From assembly GCF_020165985.1 (NCBI RefSeq), contig NZ_JAIUKZ010000008.1, forward strand, positions 124,001-188,000: a DNA stretch of 64,000 nucleotides. The letters run 5' to 3'. The notes below the pieces were generated by a model, which had not been told where the DNA came from, did not search any database, and saw only the letters and a program-made list of their open reading frames with translations. A program made the translations under genes and the position numbers. Below are positions 26,510 to 36,216 of this stretch, one piece after another. The DNA is from Bacillus sp. RAR_GA_16 (lineage in GTDB: Bacteria > Bacillota > Bacilli > Bacillales > Guptibacillaceae). Numbering within the stretch: the stretch's first letter is position 1; each line of letters opens with the position of its first letter.

Positions 26510-28570
26510 TTATTTTTCTAATTCTATCATAACTTTATCCACTTCCCTCTCAGGAAGTGAACAGCTGAAATTCTCACAAATGTATATGGTCGTTTCGCTT
26601 GTCTTCTCAAAGTTAGCAGCAAATGGTGCTGCTTCGGTTAGTTCCGTCGGATCTTCGACGCTCATTACGGTTAGTTCAGGTAAAAAGTTTTGCTGGAGAA
26701 ACTGTATCAATCTTTCTTTATTGCGATCTTGGTTTGAACCGACGATAACCACTTCTTTAGAAGAAGATCGTGCATAAAGCTTACTCATTAAGAAATAAGC
26801 ATGGCCACTTGAATACGATGAGACATCACCTGAAAAAGCGGTAAACATCCGATTCGCCCACTCATCATATTTCATTTCGCCGGTTAACTTCGATAAGCGG
26901 AGCAACTGAAGAACAGCGACGCTATTTCCAGATGGGAGAGCGCCGTCGTGAACATCTTTCGGTCTTGCGATCAATCGATCAGCATCATGGCCATTTAAGT
27001 AGAATCCTCCACTAGTCTCATCCCAAAACAATTCAAACATATCATCAGAGAGCTTTTTCGCTTTAACAAGATAGTGGGGGTCATACGTGGCTTCATACAA
27101 TTCATTTAACGCCCATAGTCCATACGCATAATCGTCATGATACGCTTTGAATTTCACTTCTCCATCGCGGTAACGAGCCATTAAACGTCCATCGATCACC
27201 ATGTTTTCTTCAATAAACCGATACGACTTTTCAGCTAAATGCGTGTATTCAACTTGTTGAAACGACCTTCCCGCTTTGGCAAATGCTGCAATCATCAACA
27301 TGTTCCAGCTGGTCAGAATCTTGTCATCTTTATACGGATGAACACGCTTCTCACGAGCGACATACAGTTTCTTTCTAGCATTCTCCAGTTGAGTTTGAAG
27401 AGCTTCTTCTGTTAGGTTGAATGATTGAGCAACCTTTGAAAAATCCGTTTTGATTAAGTTAGGGATGTTTTTCCCTTCGAAATTTCCTTTCGTTGTGATG
27501 TCATACACTTCAGAGTACAAAGAGCCAAGTTCCTCACCTAAGATTGTATGAACTTCTTCTTTTGTCCACACATAAAATTTGCCTTCTTCCCCTTCAGAAT
27601 CAGCATCTTCAGCCGAATAAAAGCCGCCGTCATTCCCTGTCATGTCACGTTTTACGTATTCGAGTATCTCACATGCAACTCGTTTGTAGCGTTCGTACCC
27701 AGTGACTTGAAATGCTTCTGTATAGGCAAGTGCCAACATGGCGTTATCATACAGCATTTTTTCAAAATGAGGCACTAGCCACTCCTGATCAACGGCATAT
27801 CTAGCAAAGCCAAATCCTACGTGATCATAAATGCCGCCATTCGCCATAGCATCTAGCGTTCTCGTCACCATCGTTAAAGCGAGATCCTGATTATATTCAC
27901 GATAATACCGTAGCAAATACATCAACATATGTGGGGATGGAAATTTCGGAGACTGACCAAAACCACCAAATATCGTATCGAAAGAATTTTGCATTTGTGC
28001 AAAAGCTTTATGAAGTGGCTCCTCTGTTAATTCCCCGCCTTCCGCATTCATTCGTTCTTGCAGAGACGCAGTTATTTTATCGCCAATTCCTGTAATGCGT
28101 TCAGGATTGTCCTTGTATTGCTGATAAAGCTGCATGATCGCATCTTTAAATCCCGGTAGATTGTATCGGCTTTCTTTCGGAAAATAGGTTCCCGCATAGA
28201 AAGGTTTTTGATCAGGCGTAACAAAGACGTTCAGCGGCCATCCTCCCTGACCGGTTAATCCCTGACAAACCTTCATGTAAATAGAATCAATATCCGGACG
28301 TTCTTCCCTATCGACCTTAATCGCTACAAAGCGGTCGTTTAGAAGTCTTGCCGTTTCCTCATCTTCAAAGCTTTCTCTTTCCATTACATGACACCAATGA
28401 CAAGTCGAATATCCAATCGAAACAAGCACTGGCTTGTTCTCTCGTTTTGCTTTCTCAAAGGCTTCTTCTCCCCACGGATACCAGTCGACTGGATTGTGCG
28501 CGTGCTGGAGCAAATAGGGCGATTTTTCATGAATTAACTTATTTTCGTGCGGTTGATCAATGTTGTTCAT
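26510..28570 (-). CDS. yyaL: DUF255 thioredoxin-like/glycoside-hydrolase-like protein
   Basis: A 686-residue protein of the YyaL/spermatogenesis-associated protein 20 family. The N-terminal thioredoxin-like DUF255 domain is obvious: [35 protein letters not shown] (CHWC redox motif), [12 protein letters not shown]-type segment ([15 protein letters not shown]) and [11 protein letters not shown]. The rest is an alpha/alpha-barrel resembling N-acylglucosamine epimerases ([34 protein letters not shown]). It is cytoplasmic, with no signal peptide. The biochemical role is unknown. GGAGGGTGACATT precedes ATG 28570. Confidence 0.92.
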   Translation of the reverse strand: MNNIDQPHENKLIHEKSPYLLQHAHNPVDWYPWGEEAFEKAKRENKPVLVSIGYSTCHWCHVMERESFEDEETARLLNDRFVAIKVDREERPDIDSIYMKVCQGLTGQGGWPLNVFVTPDQKPFYAGTYFPKESRYNLPGFKDAIMQLYQQYKDNPERITGIGDKITASLQERMNAEGGELTEEPLHKAFAQMQNSFDTIFGGFGQSPKFPSPHMLMYLLRYYREYNQDLALTMVTRTLDAMANGGIYDHVGFGFARYAVDQEWLVPHFEKMLYDNAMLALAYTEAFQVTGYERYKRVACEILEYVKRDMTGNDGGFYSAEDADSEGEEGKFYVWTKEEVHTILGEELGSLYSEVYDITTKGNFEGKNIPNLIKTDFSKVAQSFNLTEEALQTQLENARKKLYVAREKRVHPYKDDKILTSWNMLMIAAFAKAGRSFQQVEYTHLAEKSYRFIEENMVIDGRLMARYRDGEVKFKAYHDDYAYGLWALNELYEATYDPHYLVKAKKLSDDMFELFWDETSGGFYLNGHDADRLIARPKDVHDGALPSGNSVAVLQLLRLSKLTGEMKYDEWANRMFTAFSGDVSSYSSGHAYFLMSKLYARSSSKEVVIVGSNQDRNKERLIQFLQQNFLPELTVMSVEDPTELTEAAPFAANFEKTSETTIYICENFSCSLPEREVDKVMIELEK

Positions 28571-28635
28571 AATGTCACCCTCCGTTTCTTCCTATTATTC
28601 TCTCTTCAGTTTACCAAAATGCGATGCGTTAAAAC

Positions 28636-28662
28636 AAAAAAATAAGCGGGTTTACCGCTTAT
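28636..28662 (-). terminator. Terminator of the DUF6241-like gene
   Basis: On the minus strand ATAAGCGG, TAAAC and CCGCTTAT are followed by a run of seven T. The hairpin overlaps the stop codon of the gene at 28652. Confidence 0.85.
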
Positions 28663-29191
28663 CATAAGTTTTATCAATATAAGCTTGTTCTTCTTCGGTT
28701 GTCATTAATCTTTTCGCTTTCCCTACTGTTCCTCCATTTAAATTCCAAATATAGTTATGAACGTCTACGGCATTGTTAAAGTTTCCTTTGTCCCATTCTG
28801 TTAAAGCTTCCGTATAAAAGTCCTGGTATTTATACTCTTCTGCCGTTCCTTTTACTTTATCTAGCACTTCGAGCATATTATCAATCCGCTCTTCAGAAAT
28901 TTCATATATCCCCCATTTGTCTTCCGCTACGACTTTTTGATGGGTCATTCCATGCATATAATCCTGAAATTTATTTTCATTTGGTATTCCATCAGACGTA
29001 ATGGATTCTTCACCATCACCCACGTAGCGCTCTGGATCCACAGAAGAACCATTTTTTTCACTTATGGCTTCAGCTTCTTGCGTTTTTTCTTTTAAACTCC
29101 AATCTAAATCTGAAATAAACCAGTACGTAAGTCCAAGGATAAGGACTACCATGCAAGTAATTGAAACAACTAACGTTTTTGTTGAAGGCAT
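28652..29191 (-). CDS. Membrane-anchored DUF6241-like protein
   Basis: A 179-residue protein. The hydrophobic segment LVVSITCMVVLILGLTYWFI (residues 7-26) anchors it, and the acidic remainder should lie outside the membrane. The conserved stretch MHGMTHQKVVAEDKWGIYEI, then RIDNMLEVLD and YIWNLNGGTVGKAKRLMTTE, matches the pattern I recall for DUF6241 of Bacillaceae. AAGGAGC precedes ATG 29191. The function is unknown. It is unrelated in sequence to the paralogue pair at 38820-39964, although the architecture is similar. Confidence 0.78.
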   Translation of the reverse strand: MPSTKTLVVSITCMVVLILGLTYWFISDLDWSLKEKTQEAEAISEKNGSSVDPERYVGDGEESITSDGIPNENKFQDYMHGMTHQKVVAEDKWGIYEISEERIDNMLEVLDKVKGTAEEYKYQDFYTEALTEWDKGNFNNAVDVHNYIWNLNGGTVGKAKRLMTTEEEQAYIDKTYDKR

Positions 29192-29414
29192 TGCAACAGC
29201 TCCTTAACTCAATCTATTCCACTCAAATTGCTATATCACGAAACAGAAAGGATATTTATAACTATTTTTACATACATTTCAACAAAAACAAGAGTAATCG
29301 CAATATTCTCTAATTAACATTCAAAAAAAGAAACCATTTAAAAGTTTTTTAGGTAAATGGATAAGCATGTCCAACACCTGATGCATAAAGTATTGAAAGA
29401 TAGGAGGTGGAAAA

Positions 29415-29684
29415 ATGGGAAACCGTCGAAGTGCAAGTAACCCAAGATCATATGTTAAAAAGAGCAACAGGACTGAAGGAGAATCAAGAGGTGGTAATAA
29501 GCGACGCTGTGGCTGTAGAGATAATGACACAGCCGGTCGTGCAACTGCTCCTAGCTGTTCTAGATACTGCTCGAACGTTTGTCGCCGTTTATTTCCTTTA
29601 GACTTTACACGTTGCTTTAACGATTGTGTATCATGCCAGCAAGATGTGGTTTTTGAAACAGATCACGAATTTTACGAAGATTAA
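29415..29684 (+). CDS. Small cysteine-rich basic protein
   Basis: An 89-residue protein with a very strong site, AGGAGGTGGAAAA, before ATG 29415. The N-terminal 35 residues are rich in Arg/Lys/Ser/Asn. The C-terminal half carries ten cysteines in spaced pairs (RCGC, SCSRYCSNVC, RCFNDCVSC) and the tail is acidic. No signal peptide or membrane segment is seen. CATAAAGTA at 29384-29392 matches the SigK/SigE-type -10 CATAnnnTA, though no good -35 was found. A cross-linked spore coat or crust component is the best guess; a metal-binding protein is the alternative. Confidence 0.75.
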   Translation: MGNRRSASNPRSYVKKSNRTEGESRGGNKRRCGCRDNDTAGRATAPSCSRYCSNVCRRLFPLDFTRCFNDCVSCQQDVVFETDHEFYED

Positions 29685-29694
29685 GCGTACAGTC

Positions 29695-29733
29695 GAAAAG
29701 GACAATCCTGATTTTATGAGGATTGTCCTTTTC
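29695..29733. terminator. Bidirectional terminator
   Basis: GAAAAGGACAATCCT (29695-29709) pairs with AGGATTGTCCTTTTC (29719-29733), between the cysteine-rich gene and convergent hutH. Confidence 0.92.
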
Positions 29734-29736
29734 ACC

Positions 29737-31257
29737 TTATTTTTCAAGTACATATTGGCCATGAATGCTCCATTCAAATTGATCTTTACGTAACCACAGT
29801 GAAAGAGCTCTAATGTCCTCTGAAAAAACGCGGTCTTCCTCAATTGTTGAGACGATTTTTCTTCCTGCTTCATATAATTTTTGAGTGAAAGTCGAGGCTA
29901 AGGATATCCCTTTGATTTCTAATGCTTGCATCGCACATATCATTTCAATCGCCACCACCTTCTGGGCATTGAGAATGATTTGATAAGCATGGCGAGCGCC
30001 AATTGTTCCCATACTAACGTGATCTTCTTGATTCCCTGATGAAGGAATGCTATCTACACTTGCCGGATGGGCAAGCGTTTTGTTCTCAGATACGAGTGAA
30101 GCCGCCACATACTGCATAATCATGGCACCAGACTGAAGACCAGGTTCTGGGCTTAAAAAGGCTGGCAAATCATTAAGCTGAGGATTAACGAGTCGTTCCA
30201 CTCTCCGTTCGGAAATATTGGCCATTTCCGCTACAGCAATTTTGAGAAAGTCCATTGCAATCGCAATGGGCTGACCGTGAAAATTCCCGCCAGAGACGAC
30301 CGTTTGACCGTTTTCTAAAATAAGAGGATTATCGGTTGCAGCGTTCATTTCAATCTCAAGCTTTTCTTTTACATAAGTTAGACTTTGTCTTGAAGCACCA
30401 TGAACTTGGGGGATACATCGAAGGGAATAGGCATCTTGAACACGCTTTTCTCCTTGATGTGTTACGAGTTTGCTATCATTTGTAAGAACCCTAATTCGTT
30501 CAGCGACTTCCATTTGCTCAGGGTATCCTCGCGCTTCATGTATCGCTGGATGAAAAGCATCTATAACGCCTTCAAGCGCTTCAAGCGTCATTGCGCCGAT
30601 CCAATCACACTGATTCATTAAACGCTCTGCTTCAATAAAATTTATCACCCCCATCGCCGTCATCGCTTGCGTACCATTAATAAGGGCAAGACCTTCTTTT
30701 GCTTTTAAGGTAAGAGGGGAAATTCCCAGTTCATCATACACACACTTTGTCGGTAAATTTTTTCCATTATAGTGAACTTTTCCTTCACCTATAAGAACTA
30801 ACGCAAGATGAGATAGCGGCGCTAGATCCCCTGAAGCTCCAAGGGAACCCTGACTTGGAATAACGGGAATGATTTCTTCGTTTGCAAGATCGCAAAGACG
30901 TTCGACAACACATGGGCGCACACCAGAATAACCTTTTAGTAACGCATTCAGTCGTAAGACGACCATGGCTTTACTTACTTGTTCAGGAAAATATTCTCCT
31001 ACCCCGCAGGCATGTGAACGGATAAGATGAAGTTGAAGTGTATCGACATCTTTTTCCTGAATCCGAACGTCGCTGAATTTACCGAAACCCGTATTGATTC
31101 CATAGACGGTCTCACCACTTGCCACAATTTTTTCTATTGCTAACCTGCTTTTTATAACATTCTTCATACTGAGTTGGTCAATCGTCACTTCTTCTCCTTC
31201 ATAAATGATCCTTTTCATTTCTTTTAAAGTTAAGGTAGAACCATTTAAAGAAACCAT
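29737..31257 (-). CDS. hutH: Histidine ammonia-lyase
   Basis: A 506-residue histidase, which converts L-histidine to trans-urocanate and ammonia. The self-forming MIO cofactor triad Ala-Ser-Gly is in [14 protein letters not shown] (about residue 143). [20 protein letters not shown] and [11 protein letters not shown] are other family blocks. It is the last gene of the hut locus, preceded by a HutP-type attenuator, and starts at ATG 31257 after a modest GAAGGCG. In B. subtilis hutH follows hutP directly; that adjacency is preserved here although the rest of the order differs. Confidence 0.96.
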   Translation of the reverse strand: MVSLNGSTLTLKEMKRIIYEGEEVTIDQLSMKNVIKSRLAIEKIVASGETVYGINTGFGKFSDVRIQEKDVDTLQLHLIRSHACGVGEYFPEQVSKAMVVLRLNALLKGYSGVRPCVVERLCDLANEEIIPVIPSQGSLGASGDLAPLSHLALVLIGEGKVHYNGKNLPTKCVYDELGISPLTLKAKEGLALINGTQAMTAMGVINFIEAERLMNQCDWIGAMTLEALEGVIDAFHPAIHEARGYPEQMEVAERIRVLTNDSKLVTHQGEKRVQDAYSLRCIPQVHGASRQSLTYVKEKLEIEMNAATDNPLILENGQTVVSGGNFHGQPIAIAMDFLKIAVAEMANISERRVERLVNPQLNDLPAFLSPEPGLQSGAMIMQYVAASLVSENKTLAHPASVDSIPSSGNQEDHVSMGTIGARHAYQIILNAQKVVAIEMICAMQALEIKGISLASTFTQKLYEAGRKIVSTIEEDRVFSEDIRALSLWLRKDQFEWSIHGQYVLEK

Positions 31258-31296
31258 ACTTATCGCCTTCTCTCTATGAAATTAATTATCTAACAA

Positions 31297-31356
31297 CAAA
31301 AAGAGGCGACAATGGAACATACCGTTCCATTGCCGCCTCCTTATCACTAATCGCTT
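31297..31356 (-). promoter_or_regulatory. HutP-responsive antiterminator and terminator
   Basis: The hutP-hutH gap contains three NAG triplets with exact 4-base spacers on the transcript, AAG-CGAT-UAG-UGAU-AAG (plus positions 31340-31356). They are followed at once by a long terminator hairpin: GAGGCGGCAATGGAAC against GTTCCATTGTCGCCTC, then TTTTT (31297-31339). NAG-N4-NAG-N4-NAG is the known HutP recognition pattern. HutP with histidine and a divalent metal would disrupt the terminator and allow hutH expression. Confidence 0.85.
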
Positions 31357-31366
31357 TAGGCAGCTT

Positions 31367-31807
31367 TTATCCTATATGGTTAATGCCAAGCCCAAACGTT
31401 TCGTGTTCAAGCCCTTTTACTGGTGCGCCAATTGTTCCATAAAAAGCGACAGCAATCCATTCGCCTTCATCAAAATGCTCATAGGGTGAACCTCGAACAA
31501 TCGCAAAACGTAAGCCCACGGTTCGCATCATATCTCCGGCGCCGATCTGGCCACGCATAACTCCTTCTAAAGCCTCGAGTATGGCATGATATAAGGCATG
31601 CGTCTCTCGATAAAGCTCTTCTGAAATAATCTTATTCCGTTTTGCAGATGTTTCAACAGCTGAGATGACTTTCTGCATATTCATTGATCCAGTCTTTCCC
31701 TGACAGTAATCCACATCTTTCAGTTGTTGCGAAAATGAGTCTAACTCATCAGAAGTTAATGATGCGATGAGCATCGCTAATTTACCAATCTGTATCTTTT
31801 GTGTCAT
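31367..31807 (-). CDS. hutP: Hut operon antiterminator HutP
   Basis: A 146-residue RNA-binding regulator activated by L-histidine and divalent metal ions. Conserved blocks include [37 protein letters not shown] (His ligands), [13 protein letters not shown], and the end [24 protein letters not shown] 31807 follows AGGTGAGAGAA, and this gives the family's normal length; a 21-codon upstream extension was rejected. The gene lies after hutG, with its own promoter and cre site, and directly before the attenuator that it probably controls. Confidence 0.95.
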   Translation of the reverse strand: MTQKIQIGKLAMLIASLTSDELDSFSQQLKDVDYCQGKTGSMNMQKVISAVETSAKRNKIISEELYRETHALYHAILEALEGVMRGQIGAGDMMRTVGLRFAIVRGSPYEHFDEGEWIAVAFYGTIGAPVKGLEHETFGLGINHIG

Positions 31808-31853
31808 TTCTCTCACCTGTCCGCATTTCAACTCATTACTAATATCTCTGTCT

Positions 31854-31883
31854 ATTGTAAGCGTTATCAAAGGCGCTGGTCAA
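31854..31883 (-). promoter_or_regulatory. Internal promoter for hutP-hutH
   Basis: On the minus strand, -35 TTGACC (31878-31883) contains the TGA stop of hutG, and -10 TACAAT is at 31854-31859, with an 18-bp spacer. It would let hutPH be transcribed independently of hutUIG. Confidence 0.65.
31856..31869. promoter_or_regulatory. cre site (CcpA) at hutP
   Basis: TGTAAGCGTTATCA fits the catabolite-responsive element consensus TGWAANCGNTNWCA at all 14 positions. It overlaps the -10 box of the hutP promoter, so CcpA binding should repress hutPH on preferred sugars. Confidence 0.8.
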
Positions 31884-32878
31884 GATGGTTCTTTTCGTTT
31901 AACCACTCCCGTTAAAAATGAGAGCATCGTATGAACGGCACTTTTCACCCCGATCTCACCTACATCTTTTCTAGGATCGAGACAAACGATGTCCATTGCC
32001 TTTACTTTCGGATGCTCTCCCGCTATCTGGACAGCCTCAAACAACTCATCTGTTCTCATACCCCCTGGAGCTGAAGCTGGTGCTGCTGGATTAAATGAAA
32101 TATCAAGAACGTCCATATCAACCGTTAAGTAGATCGTATCAACGGCATTTTCAAGTTGAGTTAAAGCATTCTGAACAACATGATGGATCCCCTTTTTTCT
32201 TACTGTTTTCATCGTCGTGTAATGAACGCCATGTTCATCAGCGTATTTTTTTAACGCTAAACTATTAAAAAAACCGTGCAGTCCGATATTATAAACATGC
32301 TTGCCTTTAACCGTGTGGCTTTCGATTACCTGTCGTATGGGCGTACCATTCGCGGGACCCAAATTTGCTAAGTCTCGCAAATCAAAATGGGTGTCCAATT
32401 GCAAAATTCCAATTGTCTCATCCGGATGTGCCTGCTTCCAGCCTTTAATTAACATCGCCGTAATGGAGTGATCCCCTCCAAGCGTTAAAGGGATGGTGTG
32501 TGGATGCTTTTCTCTCATGGCCACCATAGCCTGCTGAATTTGATCATGCGTAGACCGTATATCCGTTACATGTTGTTTGACATCACCAAGATCGATTGCT
32601 TTTAAACGAGCTAAGTCAACGTCCTCATCAAGATTGTACGTACGAAAGGAACGCCATGCTCTTCGCATAGCGTCAGGATTCTCACTTGCAGCCGATGTAC
32701 TAATCGATGATTTTGATAACGGAACGCCAAGTATAGTAACGTCAAAGTCTTCCCAAATTGGCATTGATTCACCTATTGTTTCAATCCATTCATTAACGGT
32801 AAGATCAGATACTTGATCCGTTTGCTTTGACCAAATCATGGTTGGACGATTTAACATTGGATATGGGTATTCCCTCAT
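31880..32878 (-). CDS. hutG: Formimidoylglutamase
   Basis: A 332-residue ureohydrolase (arginase fold) that hydrolyses N-formimidoyl-L-glutamate to glutamate and formamide. Manganese-ligand motifs are LTLGGDHSITA, LQLDTHFDLRD and LTVDMDVLDISFNPAAPAS. The second motif reads DTHFD where many arginases have DAHxD, as is usual for HutG. Its ATG overlaps the hutI stop (ATGA), and its own TGA stop forms part of the -35 box of the hutP promoter. Confidence 0.93.
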   Translation of the reverse strand: MREYPYPMLNRPTMIWSKQTDQVSDLTVNEWIETIGESMPIWEDFDVTILGVPLSKSSISTSAASENPDAMRRAWRSFRTYNLDEDVDLARLKAIDLGDVKQHVTDIRSTHDQIQQAMVAMREKHPHTIPLTLGGDHSITAMLIKGWKQAHPDETIGILQLDTHFDLRDLANLGPANGTPIRQVIESHTVKGKHVYNIGLHGFFNSLALKKYADEHGVHYTTMKTVRKKGIHHVVQNALTQLENAVDTIYLTVDMDVLDISFNPAAPASAPGGMRTDELFEAVQIAGEHPKVKAMDIVCLDPRKDVGEIGVKSAVHTMLSFLTGVVKRKEPS

Positions 32879-34149
32879 AAGAGCTGTCCTCCCTTGACGA
32901 GTGTCACGCCTCCTTTAATGACGGTATGAACATGATTCATGCCATATTGATAGGAAAGTGTCAGATAATTAGGTACATCAAAGATGGTGATATCTGCTTT
33001 TTTCCCAGCTTCAAGGCTTCCTGTTATATCCGCACAGCCAATCGCATGCGCGGCATTAATCGTTGCCGCAGTTACTACCTCTTCAGGCGTCATCCCCATT
33101 TTCAAGCAGCCAAGATTCATAATAAAAGGAAGAGAGAGTGTAGGAGATGAACCAGGATTTGCATCCGTAGATAGCGCAACACCCACTCCAGCATCAATCA
33201 TCTTTCTGCTTTGAGCAAAATCAGCCATGAGGAAAAATGCCGTTCCTGGAAGCAATACGCCCATTACACCCGCATCGGCCATATCTTGTATCCCCTGATC
33301 TGATGCTCTAAGAAGATGATCAGCTGAAATCGCACCAACCTCCGCTGCTAACTCCGCTCCAGCATAAGGTTCAATCTCATCCGCATGAATTTTAGGAATA
33401 AGTCCGTATTCTTTACCAGCTTCTAGTATGCGTTTTGATTGATCAGGAGTAAAAACGCCCCGTTCACAAAAAACGTCATTAAACGTGGCGAGCTTTCGTT
33501 TGGCCACTTCTGGAATCATGTCTGAAATCACTCTCGATACAAACGCTTCGGGATTACTTTTTTCTGTTAAAGGAATGGCGTGCGCACCCATAAACGTGGA
33601 AATGACATCTACAGGATGGGATTCATGTAGTTGTTTGGCAACTTCTAATTGTTTTATTTCATGTTCTAACGTGAGACCATATCCACTTTTCGCCTCCACT
33701 GTCGTTACGCCGTGCAATAAGAATTGGTTTAGACGTTTTTTTGACTGTTCGAACAAATCTTCAAAGCTAGCTTCTTGTGTCGCACGGGTTGTAGCATGAA
33801 TGCCCCCGCCAGCTTCCATAATCTCCATATATGTCTTTCCTTGTAACCGCATGGCATATTCATTTTCTCTCGTTCCAGCATGAACAAGGTGTGTATGGGG
33901 ATCAATTAGACCTGGAGTTACCACTTTACCTGTAGCATCAATTTGTTCCATTGTCGCTATTATCTCTTTGTATTTCTCTACTATTCGTTTTGATGTTCCA
34001 ACTTCAACAATGATCCCGTCTTCTATATAGACAGCGCCATTTTCAATGACACCTATTTGCGACATTTCCTCTTTTATTGCTGGACGGTTCGAGTAACCCG
34101 ACATTGTGATTAGCTGAGCAGCATTTTTGATTAATAGTCTTGTAGTCAT
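32875..34149 (-). CDS. hutI: Imidazolonepropionase
   Basis: A 424-residue amidohydrolase that opens 4-imidazolone-5-propionate to N-formimidoylglutamate. The metal-binding DPHTHLVHAGTREN is at about residue 78, KSGYGLTLEHE at about 152, HADEIEPYAGAELA at about 252, and the Asp in LSTDANPGSSPT at about 325. AGGAGGTAGAGCGAG precedes ATG 34149. It is 13 bp after hutU and overlaps hutG by 4 bp, so the three genes form a tight unit. Confidence 0.95.
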   Translation of the reverse strand: MTTRLLIKNAAQLITMSGYSNRPAIKEEMSQIGVIENGAVYIEDGIIVEVGTSKRIVEKYKEIIATMEQIDATGKVVTPGLIDPHTHLVHAGTRENEYAMRLQGKTYMEIMEAGGGIHATTRATQEASFEDLFEQSKKRLNQFLLHGVTTVEAKSGYGLTLEHEIKQLEVAKQLHESHPVDVISTFMGAHAIPLTEKSNPEAFVSRVISDMIPEVAKRKLATFNDVFCERGVFTPDQSKRILEAGKEYGLIPKIHADEIEPYAGAELAAEVGAISADHLLRASDQGIQDMADAGVMGVLLPGTAFFLMADFAQSRKMIDAGVGVALSTDANPGSSPTLSLPFIMNLGCLKMGMTPEEVVTAATINAAHAIGCADITGSLEAGKKADITIFDVPNYLTLSYQYGMNHVHTVIKGGVTLVKGGQLL

Positions 34150-34162
34150 CTCGCTCTACCTC

Positions 34163-35830
34163 CTATTTCTTTCGTAACATCGGGACATGGATGCTTTTCT
34201 CTTCTGCCGTTTTCTTCGCTAAATCATAGCCTGCGTCTACATGACGAACCACACCCATTCCAGGGTCTGTTGTTAGTACACGTTCAATTCGACGCTCCGC
34301 CTCTTTCGTCCCGTCAGCTACAATAACCATCCCTGCGTGTAGCGAGTAGCCCATGCCAACACCGCCACCATGGTGAACGCTAACCCAACTTGCCCCGCCC
34401 ACACTATTAATCATGGCATTTAGAATGGGCCAGTCAGCAACTGCATCGCTTCCGTCCTTCATGGCTTCCGTCTCTCGATTCGGCGAAGCAACGGAGCCAG
34501 AGTCAAGGTGATCACGTCCAATCACAATTGGAGCACTTAATTCCCCGTTTGCGACCATGTTATTTATGATTTTCCCAAACTTTGCTCGCTCCCCATATCC
34601 AAGCCAACAAATGCGAGAAGGAAGTCCTTGAAAACGAATTTTCTCACGCGCCATACGAATCCAGTGACACAAGTGCTCGTTGTCACTAAACTCGTTTAAA
34701 ATCACTTCATCTGTTTTATAAATATCTTTTGGGTCTCCCGACAAAGCTACCCAACGAAAAGGGCCTTTTCCTTCGCAAAACTGTGGTCGGATATATGCTG
34801 GTACAAATCCAGGAAAATCAAAAGCATCTTGAACACCTTCATCCTTCGCTACTTGCCGAATGTTATTTCCGTAATCAAATGTAACGGCTCCTTGCTTTTG
34901 CATTTCAAGCATTGCCTGTACGTGGACGGCGATACTTTGTTTTGCTAATTTACTATACTGATCCGGATTTTCTTTTCGAAGTTTCTCTGCAACTTTTATA
35001 TCTAAGTTAATAGGATAATAGCCGTTTAAAGGGTCATGAGCAGAAGTTTGATCCGTTAAAATGTCGGGGATAAATCGATGATCGATCATTTTAGGTAAAA
35101 TTTCTGCCGCATTACCTAGTAAACCAATGGAAAGTGCTTCTCCTCTGATACGAGCTTTCTTTGCCAACTCAATCGCATGCTCAAGACTAGCAGTTGACGT
35201 ATCAAGATACTTTGTATCGATTCGACGCTGGATTCGATTTTCATCCATTTCAATCGCGATGCAAACCCCACCGTTAAGCGTCACGGCGAGTGGTTGCGCG
35301 CCGCCCATCCCACCTAAACCTGCAGTTAACGTAATCGTATTTCTTAAACTGCCGTTAAAATGCTGCTTCCCGCATTCAGCAAACGTCTCATATGTCCCCT
35401 GGACAATTCCTTGACTGCCAATGTAAATCCAGCTCCCTGCAGTCATTTGTCCATACATCATCAACCCTTTTCGATCGAGTTCATGAAAATGATTCCAATT
35501 CGCCCATGCAGGCACCAGATTTGAATTAGCAATCAGTACTTTTGGGGCATCAGTGTGAGTCCGAAAAACAGCTACTGGCTTTCCCGATTGGATCAAAAGT
35601 GTTTCATCATTCTCAAGCTCCTTTAATGATCGAACAATCGCTTCATAGCACTCCCAATTTCGCGCGGCTTTTCCAATCCCTCCATAGACAACGAGTTCCT
35701 CAGGATTCTCCGCGACATCAGGATGCAAATTATTACTGAGCATTCTTAAAGCAGCTTCCTGTATCCATCCTTTCGTGTGAAGAGCTGTGCCACTAAACTG
35801 CTCTACTTTGTTTGCTTTTGGACCCGCCAT
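34163..35830 (-). CDS. hutU: Urocanate hydratase
   Basis: A 555-residue urocanase that converts urocanate to imidazolonepropionate with tightly bound NAD. Characteristic blocks are [53 protein letters not shown] and [19 protein letters not shown]; the active-site Cys lies in [19 protein letters not shown] 35830 is preferred because AAAGG lies nine bases upstream; the extended frame adds 23 residues unlike other urocanases. It is the first gene of the hut locus here, whereas hutP comes first in B. subtilis. Confidence 0.95.
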   Translation of the reverse strand: MAGPKANKVEQFSGTALHTKGWIQEAALRMLSNNLHPDVAENPEELVVYGGIGKAARNWECYEAIVRSLKELENDETLLIQSGKPVAVFRTHTDAPKVLIANSNLVPAWANWNHFHELDRKGLMMYGQMTAGSWIYIGSQGIVQGTYETFAECGKQHFNGSLRNTITLTAGLGGMGGAQPLAVTLNGGVCIAIEMDENRIQRRIDTKYLDTSTASLEHAIELAKKARIRGEALSIGLLGNAAEILPKMIDHRFIPDILTDQTSAHDPLNGYYPINLDIKVAEKLRKENPDQYSKLAKQSIAVHVQAMLEMQKQGAVTFDYGNNIRQVAKDEGVQDAFDFPGFVPAYIRPQFCEGKGPFRWVALSGDPKDIYKTDEVILNEFSDNEHLCHWIRMAREKIRFQGLPSRICWLGYGERAKFGKIINNMVANGELSAPIVIGRDHLDSGSVASPNRETEAMKDGSDAVADWPILNAMINSVGGASWVSVHHGGGVGMGYSLHAGMVIVADGTKEAERRIERVLTTDPGMGVVRHVDAGYDLAKKTAEEKSIHVPMLRKK

Positions 35831-35912
35831 CCTCATCATCCTTTCAGAATCATTCATTAATAATAGCGTAGCATCTGTCACAGAAACGATATAGACCACT
35901 GTGTTTCGAATA

Positions 35913-35942
35913 ATAGTAAAAAATTTAGAATTAACAAGACAA
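35913..35942 (-). promoter_or_regulatory. Candidate promoter of hutUIG
   Basis: On the minus strand, TTGTCT (35937-35942) and TACTAT (35913-35918) are 18 bp apart. An overlapping alternative is TTGTTA with TATTAT at 16 bp. The leader would be about 75 bases, with no obvious attenuator. Confidence 0.45.
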
Positions 35943-36216
35943 TTTCGTTAAAACCCAAAAATGTGATAGTAATTTCTTTAGAAAAGTGAATTAAACTATT
36001 TTCCTTCAATCCTTTAGATGCAACGATTGTCTATCAGTGAAAAATCTCTGAAGAAAATAACGACTCTAAGTAACAGTCTTGCTTACAATGAACTATTTTC
36101 TTCTAGATCAGTCAATGCATAAGCCTTAAGAAAATTTGGTGTTAGTGTTGATGGAATAATGGGAAGAGTATAGATGGTTGCGTGATGAAGATTACAATGA
36201 AAAGGAGTGGAAAAAC
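35943..36216. other. Intergenic region between hutU and fda
   Basis: With the hutU leader, the gene-free gap is 386 bases. It is AT-rich and must hold the divergent promoters of hutU (minus) and fda (plus). No convincing cre site, hairpin or small gene was found in this part, and the fda promoter could not be assigned with confidence. Confidence 0.5.

Noticed and set aside
29321-29873. Two minus-strand open frames (69 and 80 codons) around the cysteine-rich gene
   Set aside because: They are shadows of the plus-strand cysteine-rich gene and of hutH and cross a strong terminator.
35880-35900. Possible cre site upstream of hutU (AGAAACGATATAG on the plus strand)
   Set aside because: Only the central bases agree with the consensus; the outer TG and CA are missing.
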